NCBI GenBank assembly: GCA_002401455.1
Contig: NVTE01000009.1
Location: 17,687-81,686 of the forward strand
Length of the DNA stretch: 64,000 nt
Reading direction: 5' to 3'
DNA from: Alphaproteobacteria bacterium
Lineage (GTDB): Bacteria > Pseudomonadota > Alphaproteobacteria > Sphingomonadales > Emcibacteraceae
The notes beneath the pieces are model-generated. The model saw only the letters and a list, made by a program, of their open reading frames with translations, ran no database searches and was not told where the DNA came from. Positions 18,214 to 27,764 of this stretch are shown piece by piece (position 1 is the stretch's first letter; the number at the start of each line of letters is the position of its first letter). Made by a program: the position numbers and the translations under genes.

Positions 18214-20367
18214 GTGACACGAAAAGTATCAAGCAGTTTACCGGATCAGGGATTATTGGTTGGCTGGTCACTGGAAACGGTCGCCCGTCAGAAAATATTT
18301 GGCTTTCATTCGGAACGGGATTATCAGAAACCAAGCCAGTTTCTGGAACCTATTCTTCAGGAGGAAGAAGGTCATCTGATAACCATCGCCCCCACGGGCA
18401 CAGGAAAGGGCGTAAGCTCCATCATTCCTGCCTTGCTGCGCTACCCCGGCCCAATCGTTGTTATCGACCCAAAGGGTGAGAATTACGCGGTAACCGCCCG
18501 CAGGCGTCGGGAAATGGGACAAAAAGTTGTGGTATTAGACCCGTTTGAAATAACCGATGCCTCCCGTCTGGACAGGGCAAGATTTAACCCGCTGGATTTT
18601 ATTTCCCCAACGTCCGATAGCCTCATTGAAGATACGGAAATGCTCGCCGCCATACTGGCAGGGGAAGAATTGGCAACCGCCCGCGAGGTCTTCTGGCCAC
18701 GAATGGGCTATCAGTTGATCGTTTTTATTATTCTTTATCAATTCAGAACACTTCCGCCGGAAAAATGGACCCTGCTGGAGACCCGACGAATCATTGGTCA
18801 AGGGCCGGAAGCCTTGGGCAAAATTGGTGAGGAGGTCATGAAAGGAAATGATGAAATATTAAAAAGTCAGGCTGGTCTGGTCTTAAATCCTGCTGACAGC
18901 ACTGTTGGCGGTTACTGGGCCCATGCCCAGTCTATGTTGAGCTTTCTCAAAGGCCGCCTGCTTGAGAAGAACCTGATTAAGTCAACCTTTTCACTGGATG
19001 ACATTGTTGAAAACAAACCAATCACGCTATATCTGGTGATCCCGCCTGAAAAACTCACATCACATAAGGCCTTGATGCGATTATGGTTGAGTACAATTGT
19101 CTCTGCCATCAGTTGCCGAACAATTCGTCCAAAAACACCAACGTTGATGATATTGGATGAGGCCGCCCAGCTTGGCCATATGCCTCAAATCGAAGACGCC
19201 ATCACCCTGTTGAGAGGATACGGCGTGAAAGTGTGGAGTTTCTGGCAGGACCTGTCACAAATAAAAAAACTCTATCCCGTCAGTTGGGAAACCATCCTTA
19301 ACAACTGTGCCGTACAACAATTTTTTGGCCAGACGACGGAACTTGCGGCCCGGGCAGTCCATGATGTGAGCGGCTATGGCTCAGCGGGAGAAATCCGACG
19401 CCTTGACCGTAGCGAAATGGTATTAAGTATCGGCGGGGACAGTCCTGTCATTGTGCAAAAGCCAAATTATCTGGAGGATGAGCCCTTCAAAGGTTTATTT
19501 GACCAAAACCCTTTTTACCGTGATGCAGAAGACGTCAAACAGATCGGACGGTCTCAACGTATTTTCCGACGCCATGACCCGTTAGCCAAATTGAGGCGAC
19601 AGGGACCACGAAAAGGCCGAACCGGAACCTCTTATCCCTCAATAACCAGAGAGGCGGATCTGGACCGCCGTCTGCATAGTCATCCGATTTCTGCTGAACG
19701 CTGGCAAGAGGTCCCCGAGGATGAGAAGGCATCCCTTTTGGAACAAGTGGAGCAACTCTATTGGATGCCTTATTTTTCCGATGGGGAGAATGTGACCCTG
19801 CGGTGCTGGCAGCCGCCCTTTTATCAGGACGCCTGGCATTTTGAACTTCGGCTCGAAATTGATGGCCAGACAAAATTTGGATATTTTCTGATACAGGAAG
19901 ATAAAATATATCCCTTCACCGGCGGCGAGATGGAGATCATAGAATTAAACAATGAGCTAACCTTAGATTTAAGGCCGAAACATATTGCCGACTATCTGGC
20001 CTTTTACTGTGCAAACTACATCAGTCCCTACGGGCGGTTATTTTTAGTGGACCATCCCGATGAACTGGTTTTAGTTGAGGATGTGGATAAAGCCTATTAT
20101 CAGGCCATCTGTGACGAGCTTAAGGAACCCCATGTCCTTGAGGTACGCAAAAATTCCGAGGGCATAACGGATTACTACCGGGTGAATGCGACGGTCCTGT
20201 GTGGGGATACCCTGTCCCGTATTACCTTTGGCGTTCATACGTCAGGATGTGTGGACATGGACGAAATAGAAGTCCTCTTTGCAGAAGTTCCAACCCTCAG
20301 CCAAAATTTTCTTAGAATCGCCGACCTGATCTGGCGGGAGAAAGCCGACACGAATAATACCGTTTAG
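18214..20367 (+). CDS. Orphan VirD4/TraG-type coupling ATPase without N-terminal TM helices, with an additional C-terminal domain
   Basis: Walker A APTGTGKGVSSIIPALLRYPGPIVVIDPKGENYAVT; Walker B TLMILDEAAQLGHMPQIEDAITLLRGYGVKVWSFWQDLSQIKKLYP; NCAVQQFFG. GTG start with aagga upstream. Confidence 0.85.
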   Translation: MTRKVSSSLPDQGLLVGWSLETVARQKIFGFHSERDYQKPSQFLEPILQEEEGHLITIAPTGTGKGVSSIIPALLRYPGPIVVIDPKGENYAVTARRRREMGQKVVVLDPFEITDASRLDRARFNPLDFISPTSDSLIEDTEMLAAILAGEELATAREVFWPRMGYQLIVFIILYQFRTLPPEKWTLLETRRIIGQGPEALGKIGEEVMKGNDEILKSQAGLVLNPADSTVGGYWAHAQSMLSFLKGRLLEKNLIKSTFSLDDIVENKPITLYLVIPPEKLTSHKALMRLWLSTIVSAISCRTIRPKTPTLMILDEAAQLGHMPQIEDAITLLRGYGVKVWSFWQDLSQIKKLYPVSWETILNNCAVQQFFGQTTELAARAVHDVSGYGSAGEIRRLDRSEMVLSIGGDSPVIVQKPNYLEDEPFKGLFDQNPFYRDAEDVKQIGRSQRIFRRHDPLAKLRRQGPRKGRTGTSYPSITREADLDRRLHSHPISAERWQEVPEDEKASLLEQVEQLYWMPYFSDGENVTLRCWQPPFYQDAWHFELRLEIDGQTKFGYFLIQEDKIYPFTGGEMEIIELNNELTLDLRPKHIADYLAFYCANYISPYGRLFLVDHPDELVLVEDVDKAYYQAICDELKEPHVLEVRKNSEGITDYYRVNATVLCGDTLSRITFGVHTSGCVDMDEIEVLFAEVPTLSQNFLRIADLIWREKADTNNTV

Positions 20368-20389
20368 GGACCAGAATTTACTCCCTGCA

Positions 20390-23300
20390 TTACTTAAAAG
20401 ATGTCAGATTTTTCCTGATTTGCGCGGCATCCAGAGGTTTGTCGATGGCATCCAAAAATGCGGCGTAGAGGTCTGTCACCACGGCAAGTTTTGGTCTAGA
20501 GGTATTTTTATCTTTATAGATGTTATCATAGCTCAGCACAATCAGACCCAGAGCCAAGTCCGGCTTCCCCATCCTGAAATGCAACCATCCTAGCCGGGCT
20601 TTCGAAATTTCCAGTGCAAAAACATAATCGCCTTTATTTTCCTCTGAAAATCGGTCAATTGCCGCTTGAATATGCGTTAAGGCCTGATCATAATTCCCTA
20701 TTTCACAATGGGCGAAACCCAGTTTGCTGCGCAAATAAGCGACACTGATTATGGAAAGTTCACCCTTCTTTTCATAGGCCTGCATAGCTTTCTCACAGAT
20801 GGCTATGGCGTCATCAAATCGTTTTTGGAGATTCAAATTATGGACAAGACTATCAAGAAGAGTAAGGCTAGTTTCATGATCATATCCCAATTCCTCGCCA
20901 TATAACGCGTAGGATTCTCTGATATTCTCTTCTGATTCTTCTATAAGTCCCTGATTTTCCAAACAATTTGCCAAGTTCCACAATAGTTTAGCACGCCACT
21001 GAATTCCTAGGACCTCACGCGCCTTGCCACTCCCCAGAAGGTAATTCAATAACGGTATCGCATCTATCCAACGCTGTTGTTCCATGAGGTTGTCGGAGAG
21101 TCTAATAACAGCAAAAAGGGTGTTTTTATGACCAACCCCAACAGCCTCTGTTGACTGCTCTATGGACTTATGATGATATTTTTCTGCCTCCAGATATCTT
21201 TTTTGGTGATCAAGGTTGATCGCCAGTTCTCGCGTTGTCCAGATGACAAACTCTTCCTCAGGCTGTTCTTCCTGATCAAAAATCTGAAAAGACCGTCGAC
21301 AATATTTCTCAGCAACTTCATATTGTCCCAAATTCTGATGAATGGTTGCAAGACGGTTTAACTGACGAAGACAATTGCGGTGATTAAGGCCATTGGCCTT
21401 CTCGGCATGGTGTAAACTGTTTAAATAAAAGGACTCTGCGACTTTATACTTCTCCTGATGAAAAAGTGATTCTGCAAGAAAAAAGTCCAGATCAACCGCG
21501 TCACCTTCTGAGATATCGATGTCTATTTTCATCATTTTCCGGAAAAGGTTTTCACTGTCGGCGTGTTTACCTTGAGGAGTCAGGCTAAGGGCTAATCTAA
21601 ATATGGCCCAATAGATTCTGTCGGGCTGTTCGGCAAAAAAATCTTCACATGTGGCCAGAGCTTTTCTGAATAATATCTCTGCCTCACCATATCTTTCCTG
21701 CTCACAAAGAAATTCGCCATGATCGAATTGGGACATTATTGATCCCGTGCCGTTTTTAATTGATCTGCTGCCGTTTTTATTCTCCGCTTTGTCAACAACA
21801 GCTAAAAGGCGATTGTAATAATCTTCTGCTTCTTCCAGCCGTTCCACTTTCTGCAACAGCTTGGCAAATAGATAAAGATGATTTACAGTATTTTCATGGT
21901 CCGGACCGTATTTTTTTTCAAAGATAGCAAGGCTTTCCCGCAGAAGTTCTTCGCCCTCATCATACTTCCCAAGCTTGATAACATTGATTGCTAAATTTAA
22001 TATAGATTGCGATGTTCCGGCATGCTCCCGACCAAAAACACCTTCACCAATGCGCAGGCTTTCGCGGAATCTAATTTCGGCACTTTTAATCTTTCCAAGC
22101 GCGACCAGGGTATGGGCCACAAGACTGTTCGCATCTGCCATTTTATCACTCTCAGGGCCATAAAGACGTTTGATTTTCTCTTCATAATCCTTACTGATCG
22201 CGAAAGATTCCTCATATTTCCCAAGCGCAGAAACCGCTTGTGAGAGATAATTTTGAGCTTTGAGAAGTTTGGGATGGGTTTCTTCAACCACCCCCTGTAA
22301 TATTTCCATACTTTGTCTGAACAGACTTTCTGCTTCTCCATATTTTTCTTGATCATACAAACAATCTGCAAGATCAATCAGCAAAACGCCCCCAGCGTAG
22401 GAGGTCAATTTATTTTGACTCTCAATGACTTTAAAACTACGTCTTAAATCATTTTCTGCCTCCAGATAATCACACATAGCATTTAAAGCGATACCACGCG
22501 CCTGCAGGGCCTTCGCCAACAGCATATCGTCCCCTAGTCCTTGGGCAAGCTCTACGGCTTGTTCGGCAAATTTTTTCATTAGTGAATAATCAGAGTCCAT
22601 TCCTGCGGCTCTTACATTTAAACAGAAACCTATAATACGGACCTTTTGAGACTCACTAACCTCTCTTTCCATCAGGTGACTTTCCAATGTCCCCAGGACG
22701 GTTTTCAACATGTAGAAATTATACTCCCCCTCGAAAAATTCCATCGCCCGCAAAATGGGCTGGAAATATTGACTATCATTGAGCGCGATCGCCTGTTGAA
22801 TCGCCTGCTCCAAGGCAGAAATAGTTTCATCAGAGAGATGCATTTCTTCGGATGATCTGAATTGACCCAAAAAATACTCAACATAGAACTTATGGCTTTC
22901 GCGCTTCTCATCATCGGAAATAAGGCTGCTAACAACATCACGAACCAAACCGTTCAAGGTATAAAAACCCGCCATATCCGCGATAGGAGAGAAAATAGAC
23001 AGTTCTACAATATCGTTGAATTCCCCGTCCGGAATGCCAATTTTAAATCGCCCGATTACAGCTTCTGCAATCTTTTTATTGAAACGATCAAGGGGGGACA
23101 GGCGAATAAGCAGCCATTTCATGCGTTCATCATAATCCCGGATAAAACGGGTAACCAGTTCATGTGTGATGGCATTGCGGCCACTGCCCTCTACTTTGAA
23201 ATCATCCGGAACCGGTGGTTGCTGCGTATTGTATTTTAAATGCAGATAATGGTCCGCATGAAGGTCCAATAAAAAAGGATGCGCCGTTGCGATGGTATCG

Positions 23301-24358
23301 CCCGCATCTTTTATACTGGCACTCTTTACGATCTCCGCCCGGATGTCTTGTTCTTCAATGGGGATTAGGCTCAAGAAATGATCGGCATCCTCCGCCGCCA
23401 ACCCGTCCAAGGCATGATGAGCATCCACCATATCTTCGGTCCAGTCGTCATCCAGTACGGCCCAATGGAGCTTCTCCCGCGAGAAAAACACAAACAGGGC
23501 GTTCTTGACCAACATGACCAATTCTTTAATGGCGCTATCCACAGGATGTTTTCTTAATTTCAGATTTGTCGGCTGGTCTTTCCACAGAATCTCATATTCA
23601 TCAATGAAGATAACAATCTTCTGTTTCGCTTCCTGTAGCCCCTGAAAGCCACCGGCCACCCGTGCGTTTTGGTAACGCCTGAGGTCCTGCGCCAGAAAAT
23701 AGGGCAATAACTCTTCCACCTCCGAGCCCGGGATGATGTCTACACTATTGGGCTTTTGCAACCTGGAAAGTTCAGCAAATAATTTTTGCGTAATTATCCG
23801 GTTGCCCTTTTTAACGACCCATCGTCCGCCTTTGGCCAGTAATGCGCCGACACCGGGCAGTCCGGCAAAAAGTTCAACAACCAAATCTCCACCCGCTTCG
23901 GCCACATTGGCGAAAAAATCTTCCCCCCGTGCGAACAGTCTTTTGACCTTGTCCGGTTGGGCTTGCTCGGCAAAGGATTTTTCCCAAAAAACCGCAAAAG
24001 CAATGTCAAACATGGCAAAGCTGATGTCATGCCTTTTGGCAAAATTATTGCGTAACCGCAGCATAACTTCCCACGCGGCGGCCTGGGCATTACCCCGCAG
24101 GTCAACATGGGCGGAGATAACATCGGCAAAGAGGTCTTTATCTTCGGGTTTAATATGTTTCAGGGATAAATTTAAGGCTTTGCACAGGGCCGTTTTCCCC
24201 TGACCGCCAACACCGTGATAAACAAGAATCTTAACTTTATCTCCCTTTATCTCAGCCAGCCGTTCGCGAAATAATTTGCGCGGCCCTTCCCGGTCAGTAA
24301 AGAGGTCCTCTGCCGGTGGTTTTTTATCTCGTGTGAGATACTTGGAACGTGGCGGCAT
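20390..24358 (-). CDS. STAND-type NTPase (NACHT/NB-ARC-like) with long C-terminal kinesin-light-chain-like TPR array
   Basis: Walker A YHGVGGQGKTALCKAL, Walker B KIVIFIDEYEILW; many TPR_12-type repeats (e.g. GKYDEGEELLRESLAIFEKKYGPDHENTVNHLY). Start set at MPPRSKYL, preceded by GAGGAGAG. Confidence 0.85.
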   Translation of the reverse strand: MPPRSKYLTRDKKPPAEDLFTDREGPRKLFRERLAEIKGDKVKILVYHGVGGQGKTALCKALNLSLKHIKPEDKDLFADVISAHVDLRGNAQAAAWEVMLRLRNNFAKRHDISFAMFDIAFAVFWEKSFAEQAQPDKVKRLFARGEDFFANVAEAGGDLVVELFAGLPGVGALLAKGGRWVVKKGNRIITQKLFAELSRLQKPNSVDIIPGSEVEELLPYFLAQDLRRYQNARVAGGFQGLQEAKQKIVIFIDEYEILWKDQPTNLKLRKHPVDSAIKELVMLVKNALFVFFSREKLHWAVLDDDWTEDMVDAHHALDGLAAEDADHFLSLIPIEEQDIRAEIVKSASIKDAGDTIATAHPFLLDLHADHYLHLKYNTQQPPVPDDFKVEGSGRNAITHELVTRFIRDYDERMKWLLIRLSPLDRFNKKIAEAVIGRFKIGIPDGEFNDIVELSIFSPIADMAGFYTLNGLVRDVVSSLISDDEKRESHKFYVEYFLGQFRSSEEMHLSDETISALEQAIQQAIALNDSQYFQPILRAMEFFEGEYNFYMLKTVLGTLESHLMEREVSESQKVRIIGFCLNVRAAGMDSDYSLMKKFAEQAVELAQGLGDDMLLAKALQARGIALNAMCDYLEAENDLRRSFKVIESQNKLTSYAGGVLLIDLADCLYDQEKYGEAESLFRQSMEILQGVVEETHPKLLKAQNYLSQAVSALGKYEESFAISKDYEEKIKRLYGPESDKMADANSLVAHTLVALGKIKSAEIRFRESLRIGEGVFGREHAGTSQSILNLAINVIKLGKYDEGEELLRESLAIFEKKYGPDHENTVNHLYLFAKLLQKVERLEEAEDYYNRLLAVVDKAENKNGSRSIKNGTGSIMSQFDHGEFLCEQERYGEAEILFRKALATCEDFFAEQPDRIYWAIFRLALSLTPQGKHADSENLFRKMMKIDIDISEGDAVDLDFFLAESLFHQEKYKVAESFYLNSLHHAEKANGLNHRNCLRQLNRLATIHQNLGQYEVAEKYCRRSFQIFDQEEQPEEEFVIWTTRELAINLDHQKRYLEAEKYHHKSIEQSTEAVGVGHKNTLFAVIRLSDNLMEQQRWIDAIPLLNYLLGSGKAREVLGIQWRAKLLWNLANCLENQGLIEESEENIRESYALYGEELGYDHETSLTLLDSLVHNLNLQKRFDDAIAICEKAMQAYEKKGELSIISVAYLRSKLGFAHCEIGNYDQALTHIQAAIDRFSEENKGDYVFALEISKARLGWLHFRMGKPDLALGLIVLSYDNIYKDKNTSRPKLAVVTDLYAAFLDAIDKPLDAAQIRKNLTSFK

Positions 24359-24431
24359 ACTCTCCTCTTTTTCCTGAATAATGTCTTCTAGAAACTTATT
24401 GCATGAAGCAAGGGGCTGCAAGTGTTAATAA

Positions 24432-24842
24432 AGCGCCATTGCTTTTGATATTGTCTATGCCGTTGATCCAGATGAACCATATATGGTTCGGGTGGCCAAG
24501 ACAGCGATCAACTGGGGCTATACCAATTGGAAGGGTATGACCTTTGGGCTGATTTTCGCTGCCGCCTTTCTGGCATTTCTATTATTATTGCTAAAATGGG
24601 GACGGTCACGTAATCCGATACTCAACAGTCTTAAGGGGCTGGTGACGGGTGTCCCGTTATGCGTTTGTGTCAACTGCACGATGCCGATTGCGTTTGATGT
24701 GATTGTGGTGGCCACCCTGATTGCTATTGGGATGCCGGTTGGGTTGGCCATGACCCTGCTGTTTTCACTGGATATTTTCAATATTTATCCTGCCATGGTC
24801 ATTGGGCAGTATATCTCCCGCAAGCTTTCGCTTTTTTTGCTG
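24432..24842 (+). pseudogene. Truncated permease-like membrane protein remnant
   Basis: Open frame SAIAFDIVYAVDPDEPYMVRVAKTAINWGYTNWKGMTFGLIFAAAF...LVTGVPLCVCVNCTMPIAFDVIVVATLIAIGMPVG...; begins right after in-frame TAATAA with no good start and runs into the tRNA. Confidence 0.55.
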
Positions 24843-24856
24843 GTAAGCGTGGGGAG

Positions 24857-24934
24857 TGGGGCGAGTGACCGGGATTGAACCGGCGACTTCCAGAATCACA
24901 ATCTGGCGCTCTAACCAACTGAGCTACACCCGCC
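24857..24934 (-). tRNA. tRNA-His (GTG anticodon), with G-1 and encoded CCA
   Basis: Reverse complement GGCGGGTGTAGCTCAGTTGGTTAGAGCGCCAGATTGTGATTCTGGAAGTCGCCGGTTCAATCCCGGTCACTCGCCCCA folds as cloverleaf. Confidence 0.96.
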
Positions 24935-25191
24935 ACAGGTTTGAGTGACGTTCTTTTACGTCCAGTTGGTCACAGGGTCAAGAGAAGATTTTACCTTTTT
25001 CACTAATCCCCCCCACCGGCCCTTGCACACACCCCTGTCGACCCTGAAAATTCCCATGAAAGAATCCCCGCCCAGCTCATCTGCATAATTTTTAATCAGC
25101 CCCCGCCTATTTATTAGGCATTTTTCATCTTTGTGCCCGCCAGAAACCCCTCTCGCCCTTGCATTTTATAAGTTTCCTCTCCGCCCCGGAA

Positions 25192-25208
25192 TTGGCACGA
25201 AAAATGCT
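25192..25208 (+). promoter_or_regulatory. Putative sigma-54 (-24/-12) promoter upstream of glnB
   Basis: TTGGCACGAAAAATGCT: GG-N10-GC spacing, 60-80 nt upstream of the glnB start. Confidence 0.65.
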
Positions 25209-25241
25209 TATAAAGATGATGTACCGCCACATGAAATTTAG

Positions 25242-25607
<366 letters not shown>

Positions 25608-25657
25608 CTGACCCCTAAACCTCTTTTTGTACCCATACCAATCAGGAAACCAGAAAT

Positions 25658-27067
25658 ATGTCAGATATTAATACCGTCCTTGAAATGATCAAAGATAAAG
25701 ACATTGCCTTCATCGACCTCCGTTTTACGGACCCGAAAGGCAAATGGCACCATCTTACCATGGATTCCAGCGTCTTTGATGAGGACATGCTCGAAGAAGG
25801 CGTGATGTTCGACGGCTCCTCCATTGCCGGCTGGAAGGCGATCAATGACTCCGACATGATCTTGATGCCCGACCCGACCAACATCACCATGGACCCCTTC
25901 ATGGACCAGCCAACAATGGTGCTGTTCTGCTCAATCCTGGAACCAGCCACCGGTGAGGGCTATGTCCGTGACCCCCGCTCCACCGCCCAACGTGCCGAAG
26001 AATATCTGAAATACACCGGCATTGGCGACACCGCCTATTTCGGTCCTGAGCCTGAATTCTTCATGTTTGATGATGTCAAATTCAACGTGGATTATAACAG
26101 CGCCGGCTATACCCTCGACGATATCGAAGGCCCGTATAACTCAAACCGTCAGGAAGAGTTTGGCAACCAGGGTCACCGTCCCGGCGTTAAAGGCGGCTAT
26201 TTTCCGGTTGCCCCGGTCGACACCTGTTCCAACATCCGCGGCGAAATGGTTACCATCATGAAAGAGCTTGGCCTGCCCATGGACAAACATCACCATGAAG
26301 TTGCCCCGTCCCAGCATGAGCTTGGTATGATGTTCGGCACCCTGGTCCAGACCGCTGACCGGGTTCAGATCAATAAATATGTCACGCATCAGGTGGCCCA
26401 TGAGCATGGCAAGACCGCAACCTTCATGCCTAAGCCCATCGCCGAAGACAATGGCTCCGGCATGCATGTCCATATGTCCATATGGAGTGACGGAAATCCG
26501 CTGTTCGCCGGCAGTTCTTATGCTGACCTGTCCGAAACCGCGCTCTATTACATTGGTGGCATTATCAAGCATGCCAAGGCCCTGAACGCCTTCACCAACC
26601 CATCCACCAACAGCTACAAGCGCCTGGTGCCCGGATTTGAAGCCCCGGTCCTGCTGGCCTATTCCGCCCGCAACCGTTCAGCATCCTGTCGGATTCCCTA
26701 CAGCACAAGCCCGAAAGGTAAACGGATTGAAGTGCGGTTCCCTGATCCGACCGCCAACCCGTACCTCGCCTTCGCAGCCATGCTGATGGCTGGCTTGGAC
26801 GGCATTGAGAATAAAATCCACCCGGGCGATGCCATGGATAAAGATCTGTACGCCCTGCCACCAGAAGAACTGAAAGAAGTTCCGACCGTCGCCGCCTCCC
26901 TCGAAGAAGCCCTGGCCGCCCTGGATGCGGACCGTGAGTTCCTGAAAAAAGGCGATGTCTTCTCCGATGACCAGATCGATTCCTATATCGTCCTGAAACA
27001 GGAAGATATTGACGTGGTTCGCGTGCTGCCTCATCCGGCAGAATTTAAACTTTACTATTCTGCCTAA
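25658..27067 (+). CDS. glnA: Glutamine synthetase type I
   Basis: [65 protein letters not shown]. Confidence 0.97.
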   Translation: MSDINTVLEMIKDKDIAFIDLRFTDPKGKWHHLTMDSSVFDEDMLEEGVMFDGSSIAGWKAINDSDMILMPDPTNITMDPFMDQPTMVLFCSILEPATGEGYVRDPRSTAQRAEEYLKYTGIGDTAYFGPEPEFFMFDDVKFNVDYNSAGYTLDDIEGPYNSNRQEEFGNQGHRPGVKGGYFPVAPVDTCSNIRGEMVTIMKELGLPMDKHHHEVAPSQHELGMMFGTLVQTADRVQINKYVTHQVAHEHGKTATFMPKPIAEDNGSGMHVHMSIWSDGNPLFAGSSYADLSETALYYIGGIIKHAKALNAFTNPSTNSYKRLVPGFEAPVLLAYSARNRSASCRIPYSTSPKGKRIEVRFPDPTANPYLAFAAMLMAGLDGIENKIHPGDAMDKDLYALPPEELKEVPTVAASLEEALAALDADREFLKKGDVFSDDQIDSYIVLKQEDIDVVRVLPHPAEFKLYYSA

Positions 27068-27092
27068 TCCATTTAATAAAACCACCTGATGA

Positions 27093-27127
27093 ACCTCAGC
27101 CCCTTGATCAGGGGCTGAGGTTTTTTT
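27093..27127 (+). terminator. Rho-independent terminator after glnA
   Basis: AACCTCAGCCCCTTGATCAGGGGCTGAGGTTTTTTT. Confidence 0.9.
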
Positions 27128-27212
27128 ACCTTACGGTTGTATTTATGAATAAGTTAATTATTAACTGTTTCAATCCATACTTCCTTCAGGAATAACAAAA
27201 AGAAGCAATAGA

Positions 27213-27749
27213 GTGCCGCATTTCAAACAATTTCAGCGCAAAGCAAAAGAGGAGAATATCAATTCTCAGACCCTGCTTGCGACAGATTACCTGAACCACT
27301 TCAATGAAGTTCATATGCTCATGGACATGCTACCCTCCATGCCAGACTGTATGGAGGATATTCGGGAGTGGGCCCCCATAAGTTATCAGGACCATTTCAG
27401 GAATAGTGTATTTGCGGCTAAAGACCTGGCCATTGAGGCCTACGAGCATTCCCCCGCTGAATACCGTCTGCCCTTTGAGCAGACCGTCGCTAAAATGGAT
27501 GACCTGGTTCTGCACACCATCGCCCAGGCAGAGGAACAGGTCGCCCGGGATGATGAGAGTGCCCTGCAAAGACTAATCGAGAGCTACACCCCCCTGATGA
27601 TCGCCCTGATCGAAAAATGTGGCGGCATCATCAACGGTGAGAAACATATGACTCACCAGGACAGTATAGACCAATATTTTGACGATGATGAAGACAAGCT
27701 GGACGGTGAGGATCTGGACCAAGATGCGATTGACGACCTTTTTGGCTAG
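27213..27749 (+). CDS. Hypothetical protein with acidic C-terminus
   Basis: Intact 178-aa ORF; C-term FDDDEDKLDGEDLDQDAIDDLFG; no recognised family. Confidence 0.6.
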   Translation: MPHFKQFQRKAKEENINSQTLLATDYLNHFNEVHMLMDMLPSMPDCMEDIREWAPISYQDHFRNSVFAAKDLAIEAYEHSPAEYRLPFEQTVAKMDDLVLHTIAQAEEQVARDDESALQRLIESYTPLMIALIEKCGGIINGEKHMTHQDSIDQYFDDDEDKLDGEDLDQDAIDDLFG

Positions 27750-27764
27750 GGAACCAAAGCCCGG

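Noticed and set aside
18214-20367. Interpretation as part of a conjugative element (ICE)
   Set aside because: No relaxase, T4SS, integrase or replication genes in the window; the ATPase lacks N-terminal TM helices.
22862-23239. Small plus-strand ORFs inside the STAND-TPR gene (also 23733..24203)
   Set aside because: No motifs or ribosome-binding context; contained in a well-supported minus-strand gene.
17400-24934. Perfect att direct repeats flanking the island from the tRNA-His 3' end
   Set aside because: I looked for the tRNA 3' sequence (TGGGGCGAGTGACCGGG) near 17.3-17.5 kb and saw no copy; no integrase gene is present, so a tRNA-integrated element is not claimed.
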